A stretch of DNA of 5,325 nucleotides from an uncultured Butyricicoccus sp. (lineage in GTDB: Bacteria > Bacillota > Clostridia > Oscillospirales > Butyricicoccaceae). The DNA lies in assembly GCA_900547195.1 (NCBI GenBank), contig URFQ01000116.1, positions 1-5,325 of the forward strand, written 5' to 3'. Shown one piece after another: positions 1 through 5,325 of this stretch. The translations under genes and the position numbers were made by a program. Positions within the stretch are counted from its first letter, which is position 1; each line of letters opens with the position of its first letter. The notes under the pieces are model-generated. The model had not been told where the DNA came from. It did no database searches and saw only the letters and a list, made by a program, of their open reading frames with translations.

Positions 1-1
1 G

Positions 2-253
2 CGGGACGACGGCAGGGCTGCGACGCTGGACGACGCGCTGCGCCATATCGAGCATTTTATGGCGCTTGGCGGGGAAGGCTGTTTGGCGCTCGGCTGCGAT
101 TTTGACGGCTGCGACCTGTTGCCCGATGGCGTCACCGGCGCGCGCGACATGGAGGCCCTTGCAGAGATTCTTTTGCGCCATAATTATCTGGAAAGTACGG
201 TGAACGCGCTGTTTTACGACAACGCTGCCGCTTTTATCCATAGAATGTTTTGA
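2..253 (+). CDS. M19 family (membrane dipeptidase-like) peptidase, C-terminal fragment
   Basis: Partial gene entering from the left edge; the last 83 residues and the TGA stop are visible. The frame is open from base 2, so a Met at 59 is internal and not a start. The diagnostic motif is GCDFDGCD (fragment residues 31-38), matching the G-S-D-F-D-G segment of renal/membrane dipeptidases, whose Asp lies in the zinc active site. It is followed by the expected P-D-G-V loop and a helical tail ending in N-Y-L-E-S-T and Y-D-N-A-A-A-F. This family hydrolyses dipeptides, sometimes including D-residue substrates, with a binuclear zinc centre. The N-terminal zinc ligands (HxD and later His/Glu) lie outside the window, so activity cannot be judged. 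The Cys in GCDFDG replaces the more usual Ser. thrC starts 25 nt downstream with no visible terminator between, so co-transcription is likely. The family call is fairly secure; the substrate is unknown. Confidence 0.82.
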   Translation, partial: RDDGRAATLDDALRHIEHFMALGGEGCLALGCDFDGCDLLPDGVTGARDMEALAEILLRHNYLESTVNALFYDNAAAFIHRMF

Positions 254-278
254 AAAATATAATAACTGGAGGATAAAC

Positions 279-1772
279 ATGGACTATGTAAGCACCCGCA
301 ACGCGGGTCTGCGCGTGAGCGCAGCCAAGGCCATCGCAACCGGCATTGCGCCAGACGGCGGCCTGTTCTGCCCAACGGAGTTTCCGGCCCTGGCCGAAAC
401 CGAACTGCACGCCATGCTGGGCATGAATTATAAGGAGCGCGCGGCGCTCATCCTCGGCAAGTTCCTGACCGAATTTACGGCGGAGGAGCTCGCGGATTTC
501 ACGGAAAAAGCGTACGCCGACGAGAAGTTCGGCGGCGCCGATACCGCGCCGGTCGTAAACCTTGGGGACGGCAAGCATATCCTGGAGCTGTGGCATGGCC
601 CGACCTGTGCGTTTAAGGACATGGCGCTCCAGATGCTGCCCCATCTGCTGACCGCCTCGCTGAAGAAGATTGGCGAAAAGCGCACCGCCTGTATCCTGGT
701 GGCCACTTCGGGCGACACAGGCAAGGCCGCGCTCGAAGGGTTCGCCGATGTGCCGGGCACCAAGATCATGGTGTATTATCCGGTGGATGGCGTTTCGCCC
801 ATGCAGAAGCTTCAGATGACCACTCAGAAGGGGAGCAATGTGCAGGTTGTCGCCATCCGCGGCAACTTCGACGATGCGCAGAGCGCGGTCAAGCGCATCT
901 TCACCGACAAGGCGACGGCCGATAAGCTGGATGCGCAGGGCATGATGTTCTCATCCGCAAACTCGATCAACTGGGGCCGCCTCGCGCCGCAGATCGCCTA
1001 TTATGTCTCCGCATACTGCGATATGGTGCAGTCCGGCGCGCTCGCGATGGGCGACAAGATGAATATCTGCGTGCCGACCGGCAATTTTGGCAACATCCTG
1101 GCGGGTTACATCGCAAAGCAGATGGGCCTGCCGGTGAATAAGTTCATTTGCGCGTCCAACCGCAACAACGTGCTGACCGATTTCTTCCGCAACGGCTGCA
1201 CCTACGACCGTAACCGCGCGTTCCATGTCACAACGTCGCCCTCCATGGACATCCTGATTTCTTCCAATCTGGAGCGTTTACTGTTCTATGTATCCGGGCA
1301 AAATGACAAGGTGGTTGCCGGCCTGATGGCCCAGCTGAGCGCGGCCGGCAAATATACCGTCCCGGCGGAAATCGCGGACAAGATCACCGCGGATTTCGCT
1401 GCGGGCTTTTGCGACGACGCGCAGACGGCGCAGGAAATCCATAAGCTGTGGACGGACAAGCACTATCTCGCCGACACCCACACGGCGGTTGCCGTCAAGG
1501 TGTATGAGGACTACCGCGCCGCTTCGGGCGATACCACCCCGACCGTGATTGCGTCCACGGCAAGCCCGTTCAAGTTCTGCCGCGCCGTGATCGAAGCGCT
1601 CGGCGGTACGCTTGAACAGGACGACGTCACCCAGCTGGACGTGCTGACCGGCATGACCGGTATCGCGGCGCCCGCGCCGCTCGCCGCACTCGCAGGAAAG
1701 CAGCCACGGTTTGACCTGGTGGTGGACAAGGACGAGATCCTCGGTACGACCGACCTGCTGGCTGCACGGTAA
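279..1772 (+). CDS. thrC: Threonine synthase, long (E. coli/yeast-like) form
   Basis: PLP enzyme converting O-phospho-L-homoserine and water to L-threonine and phosphate, the last step of threonine biosynthesis in the cytosol. Visible marks: N-terminal Y-V-S-T-R-N and A-P-D-G-G-L-F; HGPTCAFKDMALQ (residues 106-118) with the probable Schiff-base lysine K113; ATSGDTGKAA (142-151), a substrate/PLP loop; SANSINWGRLAPQIAYY (226-242); PTGNFGN (266-272), the PLP phosphate-binding loop; and SPSMDIL (320-326). The 497-aa length and these motifs fit the long class of threonine synthases rather than the roughly 350-aa Bacillus form. The start is set by TGGAGG at 267-272, 6 nt before the ATG. The stop is 12 nt before the phosphoesterase gene, suggesting one transcript. 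The 25-nt upstream gap has no room for a T-box or leader-peptide attenuator, so any such control would lie further upstream. All key residues are present. Confidence 0.97.
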   Translation: MDYVSTRNAGLRVSAAKAIATGIAPDGGLFCPTEFPALAETELHAMLGMNYKERAALILGKFLTEFTAEELADFTEKAYADEKFGGADTAPVVNLGDGKHILELWHGPTCAFKDMALQMLPHLLTASLKKIGEKRTACILVATSGDTGKAALEGFADVPGTKIMVYYPVDGVSPMQKLQMTTQKGSNVQVVAIRGNFDDAQSAVKRIFTDKATADKLDAQGMMFSSANSINWGRLAPQIAYYVSAYCDMVQSGALAMGDKMNICVPTGNFGNILAGYIAKQMGLPVNKFICASNRNNVLTDFFRNGCTYDRNRAFHVTTSPSMDILISSNLERLLFYVSGQNDKVVAGLMAQLSAAGKYTVPAEIADKITADFAAGFCDDAQTAQEIHKLWTDKHYLADTHTAVAVKVYEDYRAASGDTTPTVIASTASPFKFCRAVIEALGGTLEQDDVTQLDVLTGMTGIAAPAPLAALAGKQPRFDLVVDKDEILGTTDLLAAR

Positions 1773-1784
1773 GCGGGAGGGGAT

Positions 1785-2486
1785 ATGTCGCTCTACACCC
1801 TGGCAGACCTGCATCTGGCCTGCGCCGTGAACAAGCCGATGGATATTTTCGGTGGGCGCTGGCAAGATTATATGGAAAAAATTGAAAAGCGGTGGACGGC
1901 GGTGGTTTCCCCGGAGGATGTGGTCGTCATCGGCGGCGACCTGTCCTGGGGCATTGATTTTCAGGAAGCAAAGGCGGATTTCGAATACCTGGACTGCCTG
2001 CCCGGCCGCAAGATCATCCTGAAAGGCAATCACGACCTCTGGTGGAACACGATGTCGAAAATGCGCAAGTTTGTCCTCGAAAACGGCTTTCATGGAATGG
2101 ATTTTCTGCACAATAATTGCTATCTTTATGAGGATATCGGTTTGTGCGGCACGCGCGGCTGGTTTTATGAGGAGGACTTCAAGGAGCAGCATGACGAAAA
2201 GGTGTTCCGCCGGGAACTGCTCCGGCTGGAGGCGTCCCTCAAAGCTGCGGATGCGGCAGGGGCGCGGGAAAAATATTGCTTCCTGCATTATCCGCCGCTT
2301 TACACCAATTTCCGCTGCGGGGAAATCCTCGAGCTGATGCAGCGCTACGGCGTGACCCGCTGCATCTACGGACACCTGCACTCGTCCAGCCTCCGGTGGG
2401 CGGTTGAGGGAATGCATGAGGGCATTGAATTCACCCTCGTTTCCGGGGACCATGTGGACTTTACCCCGGTTTTGCTGAAAAAATAA
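1785..2486 (+). CDS. Calcineurin-like metallophosphoesterase (COG1768-like), substrate unknown
   Basis: Predicted cytosolic metal-dependent phosphohydrolase of 233 aa with no signal peptide or membrane segment. The full metallophosphoesterase motif set is present in order: D8-x-H10 (ADLHLA), G51-D52 (GGDLSW), G81-N-H-D84 (GNHDLWW), H168 in FLHYPPLY, and G196-H-L-H199. These residues bind two divalent metals and the phosphate in this superfamily. The segment KPMDIFGGRW after the first motif, the D-L-W-W after GNH and the short all-in-one domain resemble the COG1768 group of predicted phosphohydrolases; that assignment is from memory. The start ATG has a GGGAGGGG purine run at 1775-1782 very close upstream. 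Starting at the next Met (residue 19) would remove the DxH metal ligands, so 1785 is right. It follows thrC by 12 nt. The natural substrate cannot be read from sequence; a phosphodiester or phosphomonoester is implied. Confidence 0.93.
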   Translation: MSLYTLADLHLACAVNKPMDIFGGRWQDYMEKIEKRWTAVVSPEDVVVIGGDLSWGIDFQEAKADFEYLDCLPGRKIILKGNHDLWWNTMSKMRKFVLENGFHGMDFLHNNCYLYEDIGLCGTRGWFYEEDFKEQHDEKVFRRELLRLEASLKAADAAGAREKYCFLHYPPLYTNFRCGEILELMQRYGVTRCIYGHLHSSSLRWAVEGMHEGIEFTLVSGDHVDFTPVLLKK

Positions 2487-2502
2487 TTACAAAACAGCAA
2501 AA
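2470..2502. repeat. 8-bp perfect inverted repeat across the phosphoesterase stop codon
   Basis: TTTTGCTG at 2470-2477 and CAGCAAAA at 2495-2502 are exact reverse complements separated by a 17-nt A-rich loop that contains the TAA stop (2484-2486). As RNA this is a modest stem-loop. Because the 3' arm ends in A's rather than U's, it does not look like a plus-strand intrinsic terminator. It sits just upstream of the putative tig promoter, so an operator or an mRNA 3'-end-stabilising role is possible but unproven. Confidence 0.4.
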
Positions 2503-2508
2503 ATAGGC

Positions 2509-2537
2509 TGGAAATCCGGCAAACAATCTGATAAAAT
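2509..2537 (+). promoter_or_regulatory. Possible sigma-70-type promoter for tig
   Basis: TGGAAA (2509-2514, 4 of 6 matches to TTGACA) is followed after 17 nt by TAAAAT (2532-2537, 5 of 6 matches to TATAAT). Transcription would begin near 2544, giving a leader of about 30 nt that includes the AGGAGG ribosome binding site. The AT-rich composition of this gap against GC-rich flanks, and the change from metabolic to chaperone genes, favour a promoter here. AT-rich gaps produce such matches by chance, so this remains a prediction. Confidence 0.4.
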
Positions 2538-2570
2538 AGATTGGATACATTTTTAGGAGGAGTCAATCTA
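2537..2570 (+). promoter_or_regulatory. Inverted repeat bracketing the tig ribosome binding site
   Basis: TAGATTG at 2537-2543 and CAATCTA at 2564-2570 are exact reverse complements, extendable by a G-U pair (2544/2563). They enclose a roughly 20-nt loop carrying the ribosome binding site AGGAGG (2555-2560), which is 12 nt from the tig ATG, rather longer than the other genes' spacing. A third copy, CAATCT at 2524-2529, could pair with the same middle arm, so the two stems would be mutually exclusive. If transcription starts near 2544 the left arm is absent from the mRNA and the fold matters only in read-through RNA, or as a DNA operator. Confidence 0.35.
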
Positions 2571-2572
2571 AA

Positions 2573-3892
2573 ATGGAACTGAAAAACGTAGAAAAGCAGG
2601 AGAAGAGCATTATTGCTCTGACCGTTGAGATTTCCGCTGAGGAGATCGACGCTGCAAAAGAAAAGGCATATAAGAAAAACCGTAAGAGCATCTCTGTACC
2701 GGGTTTCCGTAAGGGCAAGGCCCCGCGCAAGCTGATCGAGAACCTGTACGGCGACGGCGTATTCTTTGAGGATGCGCTGAACATCTGCTATCCCGAAGTA
2801 TTTGAAAAGGCGGTTGCCGAGGCGAAGATCGAGCCGGTTGCGCAGGCGGACGTAGAGATTCAGGACATGACCGAGGGCGGCGCAGTTGTCCTGCTGTGCA
2901 AGGTCCCGGTTGAGCCGGAAGTGACTCTGGGCGAGTATAAGGGTGTCGAAGCCGAGCGCGCAGAGGTCAAGGTAATGGCCGCAGACGTCAAGGCGGAACT
3001 TGATCGCATGGCGCAGCGCTTTGCACGCACCGAGACCGTGGAGCGCGCGGCGAAGAAGAACGATACCGTGAACATCGACTTCGAAGGCTTCCTCGACGGC
3101 GTTGCATTTGAGGGCGGCAAGGGCGAGAACCATCCGCTGAAGCTGGGTTCCGGCACCTTCATTCCGGGCTTTGAGGATCAGCTGATCGGCTGCAAGGCCG
3201 GCGACGAGAAGGACGTTGTTGTGACCTTCCCGGAAGACTACACCGCAGAGGATCTGGCAGGCAAGGAAGCGGTCTTTAAGTGCAAGGTACACACCGTGCA
3301 GGAGACCATCACCCCAGCCATCGACGATGAGTTCGCAAAGGACGTTTCGGAAACTGCCGAAACCCTGGCTGACCTGAAAAAGGAAGTCAAGGAGCGCCTG
3401 ACCAAGTCCAAGAACGATGCCGCTGACCGTGAATTCGAGCAGAACATCATCGACAAGGTTGTTGAGGGCATGCAGGCCGATATTCCGGACGCGATGATCG
3501 AGCAGCAGATCGACACGATCGTCCGCGATTTTGAGTACCGCCTGCAGATGCAGCGCATGAATATTGAGGGCTACCTGCAGGCAACCGGCACCGATATGGC
3601 AACCTTCCGCGGCATGTTCCGTGAGCAGGCGGAGAAGCAGGTCAAGGGCCGTCTGGCGCTGAAGAAGGTAGCGGCGCTTGAGAACATTGAGATCACCGAC
3701 GAGGAGCTGGAGGCAGAGTTCAAGAAGATTGCCGACCAGTATGGCATGGAAGTCGAGCAGGTAAAGAAGGCAATGCCGGCTGAGGCGGTTTCCGCCGACC
3801 TGAAAGTTGACCGTGCGATCGCTGTCCTAAAAGACAATGCCAAGGCTGTGAAAAAGGCCGAGGCTGAGACGGAGGCTTCCGAGGAGGCTTAA
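2573..3892 (+). CDS. tig: Trigger factor, ribosome-associated chaperone/peptidyl-prolyl isomerase
   Basis: Cytosolic chaperone that docks at the ribosome exit tunnel and shields nascent chains. Three domains are visible. The N-terminal ribosome-binding domain (about 1-145) carries the signature GFRKGKAP at 44-51, the loop that contacts protein L23. The FKBP-type isomerase domain (about 160-243) includes DTVNIDFEGFLDG, LGSGTFIPGFEDQLIG and the closing AVFKCKVHTVQ. The C-terminal helical domain (about 250-425) forms the substrate cradle and includes D-E-F-A-K-D-V-S-E and helix pairs rich in Lys/Glu/Gln. The protein ends in a short acidic Ala/Glu tail. At 439 aa it has the usual family length and lacks nothing. 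The ATG at 2573 is the natural start: AGGAGG lies upstream and the N-terminus begins directly with the first beta-strand. It precedes clpP and clpX, a common Firmicutes order coupling folding and degradation. Confidence 0.98.
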   Translation: MELKNVEKQEKSIIALTVEISAEEIDAAKEKAYKKNRKSISVPGFRKGKAPRKLIENLYGDGVFFEDALNICYPEVFEKAVAEAKIEPVAQADVEIQDMTEGGAVVLLCKVPVEPEVTLGEYKGVEAERAEVKVMAADVKAELDRMAQRFARTETVERAAKKNDTVNIDFEGFLDGVAFEGGKGENHPLKLGSGTFIPGFEDQLIGCKAGDEKDVVVTFPEDYTAEDLAGKEAVFKCKVHTVQETITPAIDDEFAKDVSETAETLADLKKEVKERLTKSKNDAADREFEQNIIDKVVEGMQADIPDAMIEQQIDTIVRDFEYRLQMQRMNIEGYLQATGTDMATFRGMFREQAEKQVKGRLALKKVAALENIEITDEELEAEFKKIADQYGMEVEQVKKAMPAEAVSADLKVDRAIAVLKDNAKAVKKAEAETEASEEA

Positions 3893-3979
3893 TCGATCCT
3901 CCTGGGAATACATATCCTTCGGGGCAAAGACAAAACGGTGCGAACCACCACACGGAGGATATTGAAAGGAGACTATTTT
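3893..3979 (+). other. tig-clpP intergenic leader, no recognised control site
   Basis: This 87-nt gap holds the clpP ribosome binding site at its right end and little else I can name. A small C-C-TTCG-G-G hairpin (3916-3923) is too short to be a terminator and has no U-run. I see neither the CIRCE repeat (TTAGCACTC-N9-GAGTGCTAA) nor a CtsR heptad pair (GGTCAAA-type), the usual Firmicutes controls of clp genes. A candidate -10 TATCCT (3913-3918) lacks a good -35. Co-transcription of clpP with tig is therefore the simplest reading. Confidence 0.5.
3966..3971 (+). promoter_or_regulatory. clpP ribosome binding site that decides the start
   Basis: AAGGAG lies 8 nt upstream of the ATG at 3980, an ideal spacing. 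The clpP frame is also open from a GTG at 3938, which would add 14 residues (MRTTTRRILKGDYF). That GTG has no ribosome binding site in front of it, and the extra residues do not resemble a ClpP N-terminus, so translation is placed at 3980. Confidence 0.85.
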
Positions 3980-4564
3980 ATGAGTTTGGTACCTATGGTC
4001 ATTGAGCCGACCAACCGCGGCGGCGAACGTTCCTACGACATTTATTCGCGGCTGCTCAATGACCGCATTGTTTTCCTGTCAGAGGAAGTCAATGACGTGA
4101 CGGCGTCCCTGATCGTGGCGCAGCTTCTATATCTGGAGGCGCAGGATCCCGATAAGGACATTTCGTTCTATATCAACAGCCCCGGCGGCTCGGTCACCGC
4201 GGGCATGGCGATTTACGACACGATGAATTATATCAAGTGCGACGTTTCAACGATCTGCATCGGCATGGCGGCCTCCATGGGTGCGTTCCTGTTGTCGTCG
4301 GGCGCAAAGGGCAAGCGCTATGCGCTGCCGAACGCCGAGATTATGATCCATCAGCCGTCCGCAGGCACGCAGGGTCAGATCACCGATATGGCGATCCATC
4401 TCAAGCGCCTGGAGACTATCAAGAGACGTATGAACCAGATCCTTTCCGAGAATACGGGCAAGGCGATTGAAATCGTCACCGCGGACACCGAGCGCGACAA
4501 CTTTATGAGCGCGCAGGAGGCTCTGGAATATGGCCTGATTGATAAGGTCTTCGATAAGAGATAA
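3980..4564 (+). CDS. clpP: ATP-dependent Clp protease proteolytic subunit
   Basis: Serine peptidase that forms two stacked heptameric rings and degrades proteins fed by Clp/Hsp100 unfoldases in the cytosol. The 194-aa product is of normal length. The catalytic triad is complete: S99 in GMAASMGAF, H124 in IMIHQPSAG and D173 in TERDNFMSA. The oxyanion/substrate loop NSPGGSVTAG (66-75) is intact, as is QGQITDMAIH (131-140) on the handle helix that joins the two rings. The N-terminus SLVPMVIEPTNRGGERSYDIYSRLL matches the axial-loop and processing-site region of canonical ClpP. The first residues may be removed by self-processing, as in many homologues; cleavage cannot be read from sequence. The partner unfoldase ClpX follows after 128 nt. 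Nothing is missing, and it looks like the housekeeping copy and not an inactive paralogue. Confidence 0.98.
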   Translation: MSLVPMVIEPTNRGGERSYDIYSRLLNDRIVFLSEEVNDVTASLIVAQLLYLEAQDPDKDISFYINSPGGSVTAGMAIYDTMNYIKCDVSTICIGMAASMGAFLLSSGAKGKRYALPNAEIMIHQPSAGTQGQITDMAIHLKRLETIKRRMNQILSENTGKAIEIVTADTERDNFMSAQEALEYGLIDKVFDKR

Positions 4565-4577
4565 CTTTTTTCGCGAA

Positions 4578-4638
4578 AGAGAACCGCTACACCGCCGCGG
4601 CGTGCGTTCTGCGCGCCCGGACGGGGCAGCGGTTTTCT
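4578..4638 (+). terminator. Structured clpP-clpX spacer, terminator- or attenuator-like
   Basis: The arms at 4578-4588 (AAGAACCGCT-like, core AACCGCT 4582-4588) and 4628-4638 (core AGCGGTT, then TTCT) pair over 11 positions with one G-U. The A-rich 5' side and U-rich 3' side (TTTT at 4633-4636) resemble an intrinsic terminator. However, the loop is 39 nt and itself very GC-rich, with a 10-bp palindrome CGCCGCGGCG (4593-4602) and a GCCC/GGGC hairpin (4615-4618 with 4624-4627). The U-run is short and lies inside the stem. Partial termination or an mRNA-processing structure that tunes clpX relative to clpP is plausible; full termination would need a clpX promoter that I cannot see. Confidence 0.4.
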
Positions 4639-4645
4639 GGAATCA

Positions 4646-4676
4646 CCGGCCGGCAGTATTTGATGCGCCTGGCCGG
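4646..4676 (+). repeat. Inverted repeat just upstream of the clpX ribosome binding site
   Basis: CCGGCC at 4646-4651 is exactly complementary to GGCCGG at 4671-4676. The stem extends inward by a G-U and a G-C pair (to 4653/4669), leaving a loop of about 15 nt. The 3' arm ends 6 nt before the weak clpX ribosome binding site (GAGG, 4683-4686). No U-run follows, so it is not a terminator. It could influence ribosome access to clpX or simply insulate the site. Confidence 0.4.
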
Positions 4677-4692
4677 AAATGTGAGGTAAACG

Positions 4693-5325
4693 ATGGCGAA
4701 TAAAGACGATAACAGAACGCTCAAATGTTCATTTTGCGGCAAACCGCAGAACAAGGTCCGCAAACTGATTGCGGGCCCGGGCGTTTATATTTGCGACGAA
4801 TGCATTGGGATCTGCTCAAGCATCCTTGAGGAAGAGCTTGGCATGAACACTGCGCTCGATGACGCGGATGTGGCCGAGGCCCCTGAAAACCTGCCGACCC
4901 CCCGGGAGCTGAAAGAGGTGCTCGACGAATATGTCATTGGTCAGGAACGCGCCAAAATTGCGCTTTCCGTCGCAGTATACAACCATTACAAACGTATTTT
5001 CCGCGGCGGCGACGACGTGGAGCTGCAAAAGAGCAATATCCTGATGCTCGGCCCCTCCGGCTCGGGCAAGACACTGCTCGCGCAGACGCTGGCGAAGACC
5101 CTGCAGGTGCCGTTTGCGATTGCGGACGCCACCACGCTGACCGAAGCCGGATATGTCGGCGAGGATGTGGAGAATATCCTGCTGCGTCTGATTCAGGCGG
5201 CGGATTTTGACGTGGAGCTGGCCGAGCGCGGCATCATCTATGTCGACGAGATTGACAAGATCGGACGTAAGGGAGAAAACGCCTCCATCACGCGTGACGT
5301 TTCTGGTGAAGGCGTGCAGCAGGCT
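4693..5325 (+). CDS. clpX: ATP-dependent Clp protease ATP-binding subunit ClpX, N-terminal part
   Basis: AAA+ unfoldase that recognises tagged or adaptor-bound proteins, unfolds them with ATP and threads them into ClpP. The first 211 residues are visible and the frame is open to the right edge, so the gene is cut by the window and not broken. The N-terminal zinc-binding domain has C12-x2-C15 and C34-x2-C37. A linker leads to the AAA+ core: LDEYVIGQERAK; Walker A GPSGSGKT (120-127); pore-1 loop GYVG (153-156), which grips substrate; Walker B YVDEID (183-188); and the start of the RDVSGEGVQQA pore-2 region at the edge. Walker A has Ser where most ClpX proteins have Thr (GPTGSGKT), a conservative change. 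Sensor-2, the large subdomain and the ClpP-docking IGF-type loop lie outside. The ATG at 4693 is supported by GAGG at 4683-4686 and by the Zn domain beginning at once. Confidence 0.97.
   Translation, partial: MANKDDNRTLKCSFCGKPQNKVRKLIAGPGVYICDECIGICSSILEEELGMNTALDDADVAEAPENLPTPRELKEVLDEYVIGQERAKIALSVAVYNHYKRIFRGGDDVELQKSNILMLGPSGSGKTLLAQTLAKTLQVPFAIADATTLTEAGYVGEDVENILLRLIQAADFDVELAERGIIYVDEIDKIGRKGENASITRDVSGEGVQQA

Noticed and set aside
59..253. A separate small gene of 64 codons starting at the Met at 59.
   Set aside because: The frame is open upstream to base 2 and encodes residues that continue the M19 peptidase domain, so this is the tail of a larger gene.
258..263. A perfect TATAAT just before thrC, suggesting its own promoter.
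   Set aside because: Transcription would begin near 270, inside the thrC ribosome binding site (267-272), and no -35 of better than 3 of 6 matches sits at 16-18 nt. It is more likely a chance match in an AT-rich gap.
1278..2453. Long open frame on the minus strand (391 codons) across the end of thrC and the phosphoesterase.
   Set aside because: It lies opposite two genes with clear family motifs. Its translation has no recognisable domain, and long antisense frames are expected in GC-rich coding DNA.
2366..3292. Long minus-strand open frame (308 codons) opposite the phosphoesterase end and tig.
   Set aside because: It crosses an intergenic gap and the well-supported tig gene, has no family features, and is best explained as an antisense shadow.
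3896..3960. ATCCTCC (3896-3902) complementary to GGAGGAT (3954-3960), possibly hiding a clpP ribosome binding site.
   Set aside because: The GGAGGAT is 19 nt or more from the ATG at 3980 and is not the site used. The 51-nt loop and 7-bp stem make it weak.
3938..3979. GTG start for clpP giving a 208-aa protein.
   Set aside because: No ribosome binding site precedes the GTG. The extra 14 residues are unlike ClpP, and AAGGAG with ideal spacing marks the ATG at 3980.
4565..4581. T-run at 4566-4571 after clpP as an intrinsic terminator.
   Set aside because: There is no GC-rich stem directly upstream of the T-run. It instead forms part of a short TTTCGCGAAA palindrome.
1..5325. Search by eye for CRISPR arrays, tRNA/rRNA genes, insertion-sequence ends, phage genes or defence systems.
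   Set aside because: None seen. Coding density is high with housekeeping genes, and the only repeats are short inverted repeats in gaps.

Overview
The window is a compact block of six genes, all on the plus strand, with GC-rich codons, strong GGAGG-type ribosome binding sites and short gaps. It reads as a chromosomal segment of a GC-rich Clostridia member. The best guess is the Oscillospirales/Ruminococcaceae side of the Firmicutes (Bacillota). This rests on the tig-clpP-clpX order, the Clostridia-like protein sequences, and a COG1768-type phosphoesterase next to a long-form threonine synthase. The taxon is inferred from gene content and style, not from a search.

Layout: (1) 2-253, the C-terminal end of a membrane-dipeptidase-like M19 peptidase. 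(2) 279-1772, thrC, threonine synthase, complete. (3) 1785-2486, a COG1768-like metallophosphoesterase, complete, 12 nt after thrC. (4) 2573-3892, tig, trigger factor, complete, after an 86-nt AT-rich gap with a possible promoter. (5) 3980-4564, clpP, protease subunit, complete, after an 87-nt gap. (6) 4693-5325, clpX, the unfoldase, running off the right edge, after a 128-nt gap with strong secondary-structure potential. No stretch over 300 nt lacks a gene.

Functionally there are two halves. The left half (M19 peptidase, ThrC, phosphoesterase) is metabolic: peptide turnover, the last step of threonine synthesis, and a hydrolase of unknown substrate. The right half is a protein quality-control cassette. 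Trigger factor meets nascent chains at the ribosome exit tunnel, and ClpX unfolds substrates and feeds them into the ClpP chamber. The 25- and 12-nt gaps suggest the first three genes are co-transcribed. The larger gap before tig is the most likely place for a new promoter.

I see no tRNA, rRNA, CRISPR array, mobile element or phage gene, no broken gene, and no composition shift suggesting transfer. I do not find a previously undescribed system here. The points worth a second look are small: inverted repeats around the tig ribosome binding site, the structured clpP-clpX spacer, and the uncharacterised phosphoesterase between thrC and tig.
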